Origin: Pseudomonas fluorescens | GTDB taxonomy: Bacteria; Pseudomonadota; Gammaproteobacteria; Pseudomonadales; Pseudomonadaceae | Length of the DNA: 64,000 bases | Direction: 5' to 3' | Assembly (NCBI RefSeq): GCF_902498185.1 | Contig: NZ_CABVIX010000001.1 | Location: 186,001-250,000 of the forward strand | Shown: piece by piece, positions 26,689 through 38,335 of the stretch | Layout of the letters: each line of letters starts with the position of its first letter | Position numbering within the stretch: the first letter of the stretch is position 1 | The notes under the pieces: model-generated | Seen by the model: the letters and a program-made list of their open reading frames with translations, nothing else | The model's database searches: none | What the model was told of the DNA's origin: nothing | Position numbers and translations under genes: made by a program

Positions 26689-26758
26689 GGGGGTGGATCA
26701 TCATAGCTTCCCGTTTCGGCAGCGCCCGCGCAAGCGGCGGGCACTACCGTTTTCCCGG

Positions 26759-27091
26759 TCAGCGGTAGCGGCCGCCACCTTGCATGAACACGCGGATCAG
26801 CGGCGCCAGGCTGCTGCCCAGCTGCAACAGACGGGGGAGGTGGCCACCGCGAACGCCCTTGCCGGTGAGAAAGCCCAGCGCGACGACCGCGCCGATTCCC
26901 CACAGCGGGGCGTGCTTGACGCCTAGCCCGTCGTGCAACGAATTGCCCACCCCGCGCAGACGGTTGATGGGACTGAGCAACTGCGCGGACTCATTGCGGA
27001 TTTCCTGGCGATGCATCTCCAGGCGCAGGCGGATCAGGGTCTTGCGCATTTCGCGGCGGTTGGCGCCGGTAGGCAGGTCGTGAAGGCTCAT
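26759..27091 (-). CDS. YqjK-like small membrane protein
   Basis: The 110-residue protein has a basic, charged N-terminus (NRREMRKTLIRLRLEMHRQEI) and one hydrophobic segment (APLWGIGAVVALGFLTGKG, about residues 60-80). It is the third gene of a yqjD-yqjE-yqjK-like set and overlaps the preceding gene by ATGA. The name is by position and general character; function is unknown. Confidence 0.65.
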   Translation of the reverse strand: MSLHDLPTGANRREMRKTLIRLRLEMHRQEIRNESAQLLSPINRLRGVGNSLHDGLGVKHAPLWGIGAVVALGFLTGKGVRGGHLPRLLQLGSSLAPLIRVFMQGGGRYR

Positions 27092-27468
27092 GGCAACAGG
27101 CGCTCCCGGTCCTTGGCGATTTCATCGAGGGTGGCATTGAACGGCGAGGATTCATCGAATACCGCAGCCTTGAGACGCAACCCGCAATAGAGGGCCGCCA
27201 GTCCGTAGAATACGCACAGGCCGATGATCCCGGCCAGGCGATAGCTGTCCCACAGCATGACCAGCAGCAACCCGGAAAGCGCCGTGAGCAGCAGCAGGGC
27301 GAATACCAGGGCCAGGCCGGCGAACAACAGCAGGCTCAACGTACGTGCCTTCTGCTCCTGCAGTTCGATCCCAAGCAGTTCGATGTGGCCATGCAGCAGC
27401 CCAAGTATGGCGGCGCCCAAGCGCTTGCCGGTACTCGAGGTGCCAATGCCGAGGGCGTCATTATCCAT
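27088..27468 (-). CDS. YqjE-like phage-holin-family inner-membrane protein
   Basis: This 126-residue protein has two strong membrane segments (about residues 45-70 and 78-98, LSLLLFAGLALVFALLLL and LAGIIGLCVFYGLAALYCG) separated by a short loop, typical of the YqjE/DUF1469 family. It lies 9 bases after the YqjD/ElaB-like gene and overlaps the next by 4 bases, so the three are cotranscribed. In E. coli the set is stationary-phase induced. The same use here is an inference. Confidence 0.8.
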   Translation of the reverse strand: MDNDALGIGTSSTGKRLGAAILGLLHGHIELLGIELQEQKARTLSLLLFAGLALVFALLLLTALSGLLLVMLWDSYRLAGIIGLCVFYGLAALYCGLRLKAAVFDESSPFNATLDEIAKDRERLLP

Positions 27469-27477
27469 GGCTGATCC

Positions 27478-27792
27478 TCAACGGCGACCGGCGAGCAGGC
27501 CGACCAGCAGGCCCACGCCCGCAGCGATGCCTACGGCTTGCCAAGGGTTTTCCTTCACGTACTGTTCCGCATCGATCAGGACGACTTCGCTTCGCTCGCG
27601 AACCGATTCCTTGGTGACCTGCAAGGTCTCACGAGCGCGCAGCAGGCTCTGGTTGAGCTGGCCACGCAACTCTTCGGCTTGATCACCCGCGAGGTTAGCC
27701 GTGTCGGCGAGCAGTTTTTCGGTGTCGCGCACCAAGGCCTGGAAGTCAGCCGCCAATATCTCTTGAGCATTCTTTGCCGATGTACTGGCCAT
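27478..27792 (-). CDS. YqjD/ElaB-family (DUF883) ribosome-associated membrane protein
   Basis: The 104-residue protein is a long amphipathic helix (VRDTEKLLADTANLAGDQAEELRG onward) ending in a glycine-rich C-terminal membrane anchor (WQAVGIAAGVGLLVGLLAG), the DUF883 layout. Family members tether ribosomes to the inner membrane in stationary phase. The frame runs upstream to 28059 over the divergent glutaredoxin-like gene, but ATG 27792, with GGGAGA upstream (27799-27804), starts the conserved protein. Confidence 0.85.
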   Translation of the reverse strand: MASTSAKNAQEILAADFQALVRDTEKLLADTANLAGDQAEELRGQLNQSLLRARETLQVTKESVRERSEVVLIDAEQYVKENPWQAVGIAAGVGLLVGLLAGRR

Positions 27793-27946
27793 GTGTGTCT
27801 CCCTGTGAATGTATGTGGCTATTTCGAGTCTTGAGGTGTACGGAAGGTTCAGTGCGGGGTGGATGGTACACGTAACCGGCGTGCAACCCGTGCCGCCCGG
27901 ACCTAGAATAGGTATCCATCTCTCTGGTACTGCGGACACCTTGCCC

Positions 27947-28183
27947 ATGCTTCCTGAATGCCAACTGTTCGGCACCCTGGGGTGCCATCTGTGCGAAGTG
28001 GCTGAGGCGCTGCTGATGCCGTTCGTCGAGCACGGCCTGCTGGTGGAGCTGGTCGACATTGCCGAAAGCGAGGCGATGTACCAGCGCTATTCGCTGGCGA
28101 TCCCGGTGCTGCGTCGGTGCGACACGGGCGGAGAGCTGAGCTGGCCGTTCGATGCCGAGCAGGTGGTGGCCTTCCTGCGCTGA
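27947..28183 (+). CDS. Glutaredoxin-like small thiol protein (DUF836)
   Basis: The 78-residue protein begins MLPECQLFGTLGCHLCEVAE, with a CxxC active site (GCHLCE, about residues 13-16) and the IPVLRR cis-proline segment of the thioredoxin fold. DUF836/glutaredoxin-family members of this size are putative disulfide reductases. The frame is open upstream, but the fold starts at ATG 27947. It is divergent from the YqjD-like gene and followed by the pseudouridine synthase about 100 bases on. Confidence 0.85.
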   Translation: MLPECQLFGTLGCHLCEVAEALLMPFVEHGLLVELVDIAESEAMYQRYSLAIPVLRRCDTGGELSWPFDAEQVVAFLR

Positions 28184-28287
28184 AAGCCATTTCCACTGGC
28201 TCAAGGAGTACAGCGAAATCGCCGCTCACGCTGGTTGAGCGGGTGTGCTTGGAGGATAATGCCCGGCCCGATTCCACGAGCCTTGCC

Positions 28288-29172
28288 ATGACCTCCACTT
28301 TCGATCCGGCACATCACCAGGCCAGCACCCTTTGCCTGCCGCCGGGCAACTGGGCGACGGTGCTTGATTGCCTGTGTGATCATTTCAAGGCCATCAGCCG
28401 CGAGCAGTGGCTCGACCGCATTGCCCGGGCTCGTGTACTCGATGCATCGGGCCAGGCCATCAGTATCGACCTGCCATACCGCCAGGGTCTGAGAATCCAC
28501 TATTTCCGCGAAGTGCCGAACGAGAAGGTGATCCCGGTAGAGGAGACGATTCTCTATGCCGATGAGCATCTGGTGGTCGCTGACAAGCCGCATTTCCTGC
28601 CCGTGACCCCGACCGGCGAGTATGTGGAGCAGACCCTTCTGCGCCGTCTGATCCGCCGTCTCGACAACCCGCACCTGGTGCCCTTGCACCGGATCGATCG
28701 GCATACCGCGGGGTTGGTGCTGTTTTCAGCCAACCCCCAGAGCCGCTCCGCCTACCAGTCGTTGTTTCCCAACCGCCAGATCGACAAGCGCTATCAGGCC
28801 ATTGCAGCTGCCTTGCCAGCGCTTGGGTTTCCTCTGGTACATAAAAGCCGGCTGGTCCACGGCGAGCCCTTCTTTCGCATGCAGGAAGTACCGGGCATCG
28901 CCAACAGCGAGACTGTGGCCGAGGTGCTCGAGCGCAACGGCGAGTGGTGGCGCTACGGTTTGTCGCCGGTGACGGGCAAGACCCATCAACTGCGCGTTCA
29001 CATGAGCGCCCTGGGGGCGGGGATCTGCAACGACCCGTTCTATCCTGAGCTGCGCAAGGTCGAAGACGACTACTCCAGGCCGCTCAAGCTGTTGGCGCAG
29101 AGCCTCAGGTTCAAGGATCCGCTGACCGGCGAGGAGCGCTGCTTCGAGAGCAGGTTGAGCCTGGAGTGGTAG
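28288..29172 (+). CDS. RluA-family RNA pseudouridine synthase
   Basis: This 294-residue enzyme has the RluA-family catalytic block PLHRIDRHTAGLVLFS (catalytic Asp within HRID, about residue 140), VVADKPHFLPVTP and the later SPVTGKTHQLRVHM. An N-terminal S4-like region is weak. It isomerises uridine in rRNA or tRNA; which site cannot be told from sequence. ATG 28288 is chosen because homologues lack the upstream extension, which overlaps the preceding gene. It converges with aer, with a GGTAGCC/GGCTACC hairpin (29179-29196) between. Confidence 0.88.
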   Translation: MTSTFDPAHHQASTLCLPPGNWATVLDCLCDHFKAISREQWLDRIARARVLDASGQAISIDLPYRQGLRIHYFREVPNEKVIPVEETILYADEHLVVADKPHFLPVTPTGEYVEQTLLRRLIRRLDNPHLVPLHRIDRHTAGLVLFSANPQSRSAYQSLFPNRQIDKRYQAIAAALPALGFPLVHKSRLVHGEPFFRMQEVPGIANSETVAEVLERNGEWWRYGLSPVTGKTHQLRVHMSALGAGICNDPFYPELRKVEDDYSRPLKLLAQSLRFKDPLTGEERCFESRLSLEW

Positions 29173-29191
29173 ATGGAAGGTAGCCGCGTGG

Positions 29192-30757
29192 CTACCGGTT
29201 GAATCGCTCCACCAACGAATACTGGCTGGTCGCGGTACGCGTCAGTTCTTCACTGAGCTGCGCCGAATGCTGGGCCTGCTCGGACGTATGATCGGCCAGC
29301 TCGGCAATGGTGGTGATATTACGGCTGATTTCATCCGCAACGGCCGTCTGCTCTTCGGTAGCAGCCGCGATCTGGGTGGTCATGTCGGTAATGTTGGCAA
29401 CCGCATCGCTGATCCCGACCAACGCCTGGTCCGCCTCCATTACCCGCGCCACGCCTTCTTCGGCTTGGCGATGTCCGGCTTCCATGGTCTGCACAGCGTT
29501 GCTGGCGGTCTGCTGCAGTTTGGCGATCAAGCCGTGGATCTGGCCGGTGGACTCAGCCGTGCGCTGGGCCAACTGACGGACTTCATCGGCGACCACGGCA
29601 AAGCCGCGTCCCATTTCGCCAGCACGCGCGGCCTCGATGGCGGCGTTGAGGGCCAGCAGGTTGGTCTGGTCAGCAATGCCTTTGATCACATCGACGACCC
29701 CGCCGATTTCATCACTGTCACGGGCCAGTTGCGTCACGGTCTGGCCGGTTTCCCCTACGGCCGCTGACAGGCGCTGGATGGCCGCGCGGGTTTCACCGGC
29801 GATTTCACGGCCCTGGCTGGTCAGGCGATTGGCTTGCTGCGTGGCGTCGGCAGTGCGCTGTACATGGCTGGCCACCTCCTGGGTAGTGGCGGCCATCTGG
29901 TTCACCGCTGCGGCCACCTGTTCGGTTTCGACGCGCTGGCGCTCCAGGCCCATCGAGCTGTTGTGAGCCAGGGTATCGGACTGGCGGGCCTGCTCGTTGA
30001 GGTGCTCAGCGCTGTCCTGCAAGCGAGTGAGGCAAGTCTTCATGCGTGCGTCCTGACTGAGCATGGCCATTTCCAGGCGAGCCTGCACGCCTCTGCTATC
30101 GGTATACATCTGCGCGATAAGCGGGTCGGAGGTGGTCTGGTCCGCCAGGCGCAGAAGACGCTTGAGGCCCCGCTGCTGCCAGCCAAGGCCCAGCAGGCCG
30201 AGCGGTACGGACAGCGCCGCCGCCAGCGCAAAGCCCCAGGAATGACCGATCCAGCTGCCGATCAGGAAACCGACCTGGCTGATCAGAATGAACGGCAACC
30301 AGTCCTGCAGCACCGGCAGCCATCGATCACGACGCGGCACCGCAGGCTTGCCCTGGTTCAAGCGCTGGTACAGCGCTTCGGCCCGGCGGATCTGTTCGGC
30401 AGTGGGCTTGACCCGCACCGACTCAAAGCCTGCGACCTGGTTGTTTTCGAACACAGGCGTGACGTAGGCGTTTACCCAGTAGTGATCGCCCGACTTGCAG
30501 CGGTTCTTGACCACGCCCATCCAGGGCTGGCCCTGCTTCAAGGTGTTCCACATATGCTCGAACACCGCGGATGGAACATCCGGATGACGCACCAGGTTAT
30601 GCGGCGCGTGGATCAGCTCATCGCGTGTGAACCCGCTGATGTCGACGAAGTCATCGTTGCAATAGGTGATCACACCCTTGGTGTTGGTGGTGGAAATCAA
30701 CCGCTGCTGGGCAGGGAAAGTCCGTTCGCGCTGAGTAATCGGTTGGTTGTTACGCAT
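29192..30757 (-). CDS. aer: Aerotaxis receptor Aer (PAS-containing methyl-accepting protein)
   Basis: This 521-residue receptor has an N-terminal PAS domain that in Aer binds FAD ([33 protein letters not shown]; residues about 15-120) and a membrane segment (about 155-205). The C-terminal signalling domain has the conserved hairpin tip [19 protein letters not shown]. It senses redox state or oxygen indirectly and signals through CheW/CheA. ATG 30757 is the start used by Aer proteins. A FliA-type promoter lies 31-57 bases upstream, which ties it to the flagellar regulon. Confidence 0.94.
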   Translation of the reverse strand: MRNNQPITQRERTFPAQQRLISTTNTKGVITYCNDDFVDISGFTRDELIHAPHNLVRHPDVPSAVFEHMWNTLKQGQPWMGVVKNRCKSGDHYWVNAYVTPVFENNQVAGFESVRVKPTAEQIRRAEALYQRLNQGKPAVPRRDRWLPVLQDWLPFILISQVGFLIGSWIGHSWGFALAAALSVPLGLLGLGWQQRGLKRLLRLADQTTSDPLIAQMYTDSRGVQARLEMAMLSQDARMKTCLTRLQDSAEHLNEQARQSDTLAHNSSMGLERQRVETEQVAAAVNQMAATTQEVASHVQRTADATQQANRLTSQGREIAGETRAAIQRLSAAVGETGQTVTQLARDSDEIGGVVDVIKGIADQTNLLALNAAIEAARAGEMGRGFAVVADEVRQLAQRTAESTGQIHGLIAKLQQTASNAVQTMEAGHRQAEEGVARVMEADQALVGISDAVANITDMTTQIAAATEEQTAVADEISRNITTIAELADHTSEQAQHSAQLSEELTRTATSQYSLVERFNR

Positions 30758-30787
30758 CTGTTGTTCAATCCGCAGGGCTTTCCAGAG

Positions 30788-30814
30788 GTATCGGCACGTC
30801 CCTGTCTTTATTGA
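30788..30814 (-). promoter_or_regulatory. FliA (sigma-28) promoter of aer
   Basis: On the minus strand TCAA (30814-30811) and GCCGATAC (30795-30788) are separated by exactly 15 bases. This matches the flagellar sigma factor consensus TAAA-N15-GCCGATAA with two deviations. The predicted start is about 25 bases before the aer ATG. The same element precedes cheV. Confidence 0.75.
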
Positions 30815-30840
30815 GGGAATATTTGTGAGGATTACCGGCA

Positions 30841-30861
30841 GGGGCGGCACGAAGCCGCCCC
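30841..30861. terminator. Hairpin downstream of acnA
   Basis: GGGGCGGC (30841-30848) and GCCGCCCC (30854-30861) form a perfect 8-bp stem with loop ACGAA, 20 bases past the acnA stop on the minus strand. No T-tract is present. It separates acnA from the aer promoter. Confidence 0.4.
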
Positions 30862-30881
30862 GCAGCGGGAGAGCGGAAGGG

Positions 30882-33623
<2,742 letters not shown>

Positions 33624-33812
33624 TGCCAACTCCTTCTGCGCCGGTGGCCGACAATTTCTGGATGTCGCCGGTATCACCGCCTCTGTGGGGGTCCGCACGG
33701 CACGGACCTGGCTGAAATGGTCAGGTTAGACCGGCTTTGCCGGCCTCGACCCAATACTGGACCGGCGGGGCGTGTCGCAGGTTCCGATCTTCCTTTATCA
33801 TTCCCCGCTTTG

Positions 33813-33861
33813 CCGGTGCATGCCTGTGCACCGGGTCAAGGTTGGCGGAGTCCGCGCCAAC
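33813..33861 (+). promoter_or_regulatory. Two strong hairpins in the rlmM leader
   Basis: CCGGTGCA/TGCACCGG (33813-33834, 8 bp, six-base loop) and GTTGGCG/CGCCAAC (33841-33861, 7 bp, seven-base loop) lie in tandem and end 16 bases before the rlmM ATG. Further stems GGTCCG/CGGACC (33690-33708) and CCGGC/GCCGG (33731-33743) lie upstream. They may form a folded leader. Confidence 0.5.
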
Positions 33862-33877
33862 CGTCGTGGAGTGAGAA

Positions 33878-34936
33878 ATGAATACCCTGTTCATGCATTG
33901 TCGGCCCGGCTTCGAGGGCGAAGTCTGCGCCGAGATCAGCGAGCACGCTGCTCGCCTGGGCGTTGCCGGTTACGCCAAGGGCAAGCCGCACAGCGCCTGC
34001 GCCGAATTCGTCTGCAACGAGGCCGAAGGCGCCGAACGGCTGATGCGTGAACTGCGCTTCTCGCAGTTGATCTTCCCGCGCCAGTGGGCCCGTGGCAGCT
34101 TTATCGAACTGCCCGAAACCGATCGTATCAGCATACTGCTCGCTCATCTCGCCGATCTTCCGCTGTGTTCAAGCCTGTGGCTGGAAGTGGTCGACACCAA
34201 CGACGGCAAGGAGCTCTCAACCTTCTGCCGCAAGTTCGAAGTGCCGCTGCGCAAGGCGCTCGAGAAGGCCCGCCGGCTGGTTGACGGCGGCGCGGGCCCA
34301 CGCCTGCTGCTGACCTTCATCAGCGGTCGCCGGGTCTTTGTCGGCCTTGCAGAAGCAGGCAATTCAGCACTGTGGCCCATGGGTATTCCCCGGCTCAAGT
34401 TCCCCCGCGAAGCGCCCAGCCGCTCGACGCTCAAGCTGGAAGAAGCCTGGCACCAGTTCATCCCGCGCGAGCAGTGGGAGCAGCGCCTGTCCGGCGACAT
34501 GACCGGCGTCGACCTCGGCGCGGCGCCCGGTGGCTGGACCTATCAACTGGTGCGCCGCGGCATGCTGGTAACTGCGATCGACAACGGGCCGATGGCCGAG
34601 AGCCTGATGGACACCGGGCTGGTCCAGCACCTGATGGCGGACGGGTTTACCTGGCGGCCGCGACAGACGGTCGACTGGATGGTCTGCGATATCGTCGAGA
34701 AGCCTGCCCGCAGCGCGGCATTGCTGGAAACCTGGCTGGGGGAGGGCTTGTGCCGTGAGGCAGTGGTCAACCTCAAGCTGCCGATGAAGCAGCGGTATGC
34801 GGAGGTTCGGCGGTTGCTGGACCGTATCGAAGAAGGGTTCAAGGCACGCAAGGTCAAGGTTTCGATTGCGTGCAAGCAGCTGTATCACGATCGGGAAGAG
34901 GTTACCTGCCACCTGCGTCGGCTGGATCTGAAGTAG
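33878..34936 (+). CDS. rlmM: 23S rRNA 2'-O-ribose C2498 methyltransferase RlmM
   Basis: The 352-residue enzyme has an N-terminal THUMP-like region (MNTLFMHCRPGFEGEVCAEI) and a C-terminal Rossmann methyltransferase with SAM motif GVDLGAAPGGWTYQLV (about residue 210). The K-D-K-E-type catalytic residues are placed by DWMVCDIVEKP and VVNLKLPMKQRY. It modifies C2498 of 23S rRNA. GTGGAGTGAG precedes the start. It is divergent from acnA, an order that seems conserved in pseudomonads. Confidence 0.95.
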   Translation: MNTLFMHCRPGFEGEVCAEISEHAARLGVAGYAKGKPHSACAEFVCNEAEGAERLMRELRFSQLIFPRQWARGSFIELPETDRISILLAHLADLPLCSSLWLEVVDTNDGKELSTFCRKFEVPLRKALEKARRLVDGGAGPRLLLTFISGRRVFVGLAEAGNSALWPMGIPRLKFPREAPSRSTLKLEEAWHQFIPREQWEQRLSGDMTGVDLGAAPGGWTYQLVRRGMLVTAIDNGPMAESLMDTGLVQHLMADGFTWRPRQTVDWMVCDIVEKPARSAALLETWLGEGLCREAVVNLKLPMKQRYAEVRRLLDRIEEGFKARKVKVSIACKQLYHDREEVTCHLRRLDLK

Positions 34937-34946
34937 CTGCAGCACC

Positions 34947-34981
34947 GGAGCCGCCGTAGCAGGCGGCGGCTCCACTGTTTT
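34947..34981 (+). terminator. Terminator of rlmM
   Basis: GGAGCCGCCG (34947-34956) and CGGCGGCTCC (34964-34973) form a perfect 10-bp stem, with a T-run (TTTTT) at 34977-34981, 10 bases after the stop. The run touches the stop codon of the convergent dsbG. Confidence 0.8.
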
Positions 34982-35741
34982 ATTGATGCCCCAGAATCTT
35001 CCCCAGCATCTCTGGCCGGGGCGCGCCTTGTTGGCTCTGCAGCCGACCTTTCTCGTCCTGATAGAAAATCGCCGGGGTCGCTGCCAATCCTAGCTGTTCC
35101 ATCAGCGCAAGGTTGCCGTCGAGCCGGGCTTGCACCGCTTCGGGTATCTGCTCGAGCGCCGTCAGCGTACTGGCCTTGCCTGCCTGCTCATGGGCATGCA
35201 GCGCCTGGGCCGGATCCTTGCTCGCCAGCAGGGCTGCCGACTTGCCCGGGCTGTCTTCGCGAATGATCCCTACCATGATATGCCGCAACTGCACCTTGCC
35301 TGAGTCGACCCAAGGGCGCGACTGCTGCCAGAACAGGTTGCAGTAGGGGCAGTTGGGGTCGCTGAACACGTACACCGTGCGCGGCGCATCGGCCTTGCCG
35401 TCGGCGATCCAGGCGGAGGTCTGCAGCTTGGCCCAGACCGCTTTGCTCATCGGCTCGTACACCAGTTTGTCCAGGGGGGCGGCGCTGAGGTCCTGGCCCT
35501 GTTCGTCCATCAGGCTGCCGACCAGCACATGTTTGCCATCGGGAGTCAGGTAGAGGGCGACTCCGTCGTTCTGATACTCGGCAGCGTAGCCGCGCAGGCC
35601 GCCCGGAGCATCGAAACTGCCCTTGATCACGGCACCTTTGGCTTGCAGCTGCTGGATCGCCTTGGGCAGCTCTTCGGCCTGGAGGATGGGGGCGGCCAGC
35701 AAGGCGAAGGCCAGGGGAAGGAGGGGAGTCAAGCGCATCAT
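34980..35741 (-). CDS. dsbG: Periplasmic thiol:disulfide interchange protein DsbG
   Basis: The 253-residue precursor has a signal peptide (to about residue 22, LLAAPILQAEE), a DsbC/DsbG-type dimerisation N-terminus and a thioredoxin fold with active site CPYC (FSDPNCPYC, about residue 132) and cis-proline in LAATPAIFY. It reduces or isomerises wrong or over-oxidised cysteines in the periplasm, kept reduced by DsbD. It is the last gene of dsbD-dsbE-dsbG and its start overlaps the dsbE stop. Tandem ATGs (35741, 35738) leave the exact start open. Confidence 0.92.
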   Translation of the reverse strand: MMRLTPLLPLAFALLAAPILQAEELPKAIQQLQAKGAVIKGSFDAPGGLRGYAAEYQNDGVALYLTPDGKHVLVGSLMDEQGQDLSAAPLDKLVYEPMSKAVWAKLQTSAWIADGKADAPRTVYVFSDPNCPYCNLFWQQSRPWVDSGKVQLRHIMVGIIREDSPGKSAALLASKDPAQALHAHEQAGKASTLTALEQIPEAVQARLDGNLALMEQLGLAATPAIFYQDEKGRLQSQQGAPRPEMLGKILGHQ

Positions 35742-36568
35742 TGCTTTCCTTGTGCGGAGGGCGCGGGGCGTTCCAGAGGTTCCAGCGCATGCTGGAGACT
35801 CGCGCGCGACAGCTCGCCCATGTGGCTGCCGACCAGATGGCCTTCAGCGTTGTAGAAGAGTGTGGTGGGCAGGGCCATGGAGCCGACGTGCCGAGCCAGC
35901 TGGCCGCTGCCGTCGAAGAGTACGTGGACCAGGTTCAGCCCGGTGGTGTTGAGAAAGGTGGCCACCGTCTGGGGCGTTTCACCCTGGTTGACGAACAGGA
36001 AGGTCACCTCCGGATGCTCGTGCTGGGCCTGCTGCAGCACCGGCATCTCCCGCCGGCAGGGCGGGCACCAGGTGGCCCAGATGTTCACCACGAGCGGGCG
36101 TCCCCGGTATTGCGCCAGGGCAACCGGCCGGTCGCTGGCAGTGCGCAGGGTCAGGTCCGGCAATTGCGTGCCCTGGCTGTAGAGATGGCTGGCCAGGCTG
36201 CCGAGCATCCAGAACAGCGCGCCACAGAACAGTCCCCAGCCCAGCGGACGCCGCAGGCCGGCATGCCGCCACCCGTACCAGACGGCGCCACACACTACGG
36301 CCAGTACGCCGGGCCAGAGCAGAAAGCCCCCGTCGCGCAGGTCGATTACCTGGGCCAGGTCGTCACGGTACATCGGCCAGTAGTTCGCCACAAACCCTAC
36401 GCGTGCGCTGAGCAGGCCGACCACGAACAGATTGAATAACGCCGATTCCGGATTTTGTCCGCTGCGGCGTCCGACCCACCAGCCGACCACGCTGGCGATC
36501 AGCAGCGCGCACAGCAACAGCAGGTGGTTGAGGGCCATGGTCAGTGGCCCGAGGGTCAGGGTCAGCAT
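35738..36568 (-). CDS. dsbE: TlpA/DsbE-like membrane-anchored thioredoxin-fold protein
   Basis: This 276-residue protein joins an N-terminal multi-helix membrane part (about residues 1-130, several hydrophobic segments) to a periplasmic TlpA-like thioredoxin domain. The domain has active site WCPPC (NIWATWCPPCRREMPVLQQ, about residue 165) and the cis-proline LPTTLFY. The ATG at 36568 shares a base with the dsbD stop (TGATG), and the gene overlaps dsbG, so all three are coupled. The naming follows the P. aeruginosa dsbDEG operon from memory. The large membrane part is longer than in simple TlpA proteins. Confidence 0.85.
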   Translation of the reverse strand: MLTLTLGPLTMALNHLLLLCALLIASVVGWWVGRRSGQNPESALFNLFVVGLLSARVGFVANYWPMYRDDLAQVIDLRDGGFLLWPGVLAVVCGAVWYGWRHAGLRRPLGWGLFCGALFWMLGSLASHLYSQGTQLPDLTLRTASDRPVALAQYRGRPLVVNIWATWCPPCRREMPVLQQAQHEHPEVTFLFVNQGETPQTVATFLNTTGLNLVHVLFDGSGQLARHVGSMALPTTLFYNAEGHLVGSHMGELSRASLQHALEPLERPAPSAQGKQ

Positions 36569-38286
36569 CAGCCTTGGCTCCGTGTCTGGGTCCAATGTTC
36601 CAAGAAGCTTGCGGCGTCGATCTCGCCAGTGATGCGCCGGGGCCGGCGTTCATCGCCCCCTGGGCCGATCCAGATCAGGCTGGGTGGGCCGGGGACCTGA
36701 TAGCGCTGCAGCAGCGCGCGGCTGGCCGCTGTATCGGAGGTGACATCCAGGCGCAGCAGATGCACTCCAGCCAGGCCTGCCTGTACGTCGTCCCGGGCGA
36801 ACACCTGCTTTTCCATGACCTTGCACGACACGCACCAGTCGGCATAGTAGTCCAGCAGCACCCATTGGTTCCGGGCCTTGGCAGCGTCGAGTTCACGTTG
36901 CAGTGCCTCAGGCTCGCTGACAGTGATGAAGGCGTCGTGTGCCTGGGTGGGCTGTGCGGAGGCGGGGCCTGCGGCAAACGGCTGCAAGGGCTGCCAGGGA
37001 TCGCTGCCGCCCGCAGCGGCACCGACCAGCAACAGGCCTCCCCACAAAGCACCCAGCAGGGGCAGGGCGCGCAAGGCCTGCAGGCGTTGCAGCGCGGGCC
37101 ATGAAGCCCATGCCAGGGCGATCAGCCACGCACCTGCCAGGCCCAGGAACAGCGAAGGCGCCAGCGTGCTGCGCAGGGTATACAGTGCCATGCCCAGGAA
37201 AACAAAACCGAACAGGCCCTTGACCCGGTCCATCCAGGCACCTGGGCGGGGAAGGTAGCGGTTGCCCAGGGTTACCAGCAACAGCAGCGGGACGCCCATC
37301 CCGAGGCCCAGGCTGAACAGTACGAGTGCACCTTGCAGCACGTCGCCGCTCTGCGCGATGAACAGCAGCGCGCCAGCCAGGGGCGCGGTCATGCAGGGGC
37401 CCATGAGCAGCCCGGACAATGCGCCCAGCAGCCCCGCGCCGTAGAGGCTGCCACCCTGGGTGCCTTCGCCCGCGCGGTTCAGGCGGTCTCGCAGAGCCAT
37501 GGGCAATTGCAGCTCGAAGGCGCCAAACATCGGCAGGGCCAGGAGCACGAACAGCGCCGCCAGGCTGCCCAGCAGCCAGGGTTGCTGCAGCCATGCCTGC
37601 AGGCTTGCGCCGAGCAGCGCCGCGACGACACCCAGGGCGGCATATACCAGCGCCATGCTCAGCACATACACCCCGGCCAGCAGCCAGCCGCGCCGGGCAC
37701 TGGCGCCATTGCCCAGGACCAGCCCGGCGAGGATCGGCAACATCGGCAGCGAGCACGGTGTGAACGCCAGCAGCAGGCCCAGGCCGAAGAACGCCAGCAG
37801 GCTCCAGGCAAGGCTCGCTTCGCGCAGGCCGCTTGCCAGGCTCTGGTCGCCGGCAAGCTCGGCCCTGGCTCCCGTAGCCGGATTCGCGCCCAATTCGATC
37901 AGGGTCGTCTGCGGCGGATAGCACAGGCCGGCATCGGCGCAGCCCTGCCAGCCGAGGCGCAATTGCCCGCTGGCGCTGCCAGGCACCACGAGCTCCAGCT
38001 CGCCGCGATAGACCGGGCTGTCGCCGAAAAACTCATCATGGTGATTGAGCGCCTCAGGCAGGCGCGGGTGCTGCGTAGCGGCGAGGCCATCGAACTTCAG
38101 GCGCTTCTGATAGAGGTAGTAGCCCTCCTTGATCGTGAAATGCACACGCATTTCGCCCGAGGGAAGACGGTCATGGGACAGCACGAACGCCTTGTCCACG
38201 GGCAGGAAGTCTGGTTGCGTGAAAAAGGGATTGGCCTGAAGAGGCCCGGCGAGCAGAAGCATCAGTGAAAGAAAAAGAACGCGCAT
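36568..38286 (-). CDS. dsbD: Thiol:disulfide interchange protein DsbD
   Basis: The 572-residue inner-membrane reductant conduit has a signal peptide (MRVLFLSLMLLLAGPLQA) and an N-terminal DsbD-alpha domain with the Cys pair region GCADAGLCYPP (about residue 115). About eight membrane helices follow, with TPCSLPMLPI and GPCMTAPLAG cysteines, then a C-terminal thioredoxin-like gamma domain (YADWCVSCKVMEKQVF). It carries electrons from cytoplasmic thioredoxin to DsbG and DsbE. It is the first gene of the operon, with direct repeats in its upstream region shared with dsbR. Confidence 0.95.
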   Translation of the reverse strand: MRVLFLSLMLLLAGPLQANPFFTQPDFLPVDKAFVLSHDRLPSGEMRVHFTIKEGYYLYQKRLKFDGLAATQHPRLPEALNHHDEFFGDSPVYRGELELVVPGSASGQLRLGWQGCADAGLCYPPQTTLIELGANPATGARAELAGDQSLASGLREASLAWSLLAFFGLGLLLAFTPCSLPMLPILAGLVLGNGASARRGWLLAGVYVLSMALVYAALGVVAALLGASLQAWLQQPWLLGSLAALFVLLALPMFGAFELQLPMALRDRLNRAGEGTQGGSLYGAGLLGALSGLLMGPCMTAPLAGALLFIAQSGDVLQGALVLFSLGLGMGVPLLLLVTLGNRYLPRPGAWMDRVKGLFGFVFLGMALYTLRSTLAPSLFLGLAGAWLIALAWASWPALQRLQALRALPLLGALWGGLLLVGAAAGGSDPWQPLQPFAAGPASAQPTQAHDAFITVSEPEALQRELDAAKARNQWVLLDYYADWCVSCKVMEKQVFARDDVQAGLAGVHLLRLDVTSDTAASRALLQRYQVPGPPSLIWIGPGGDERRPRRITGEIDAASFLEHWTQTRSQG

Positions 38287-38335
38287 GTCGACGCCTTGGC
38301 AGTGCAGTTGAGCCGCCCATGCTGATGCGCCTCGA

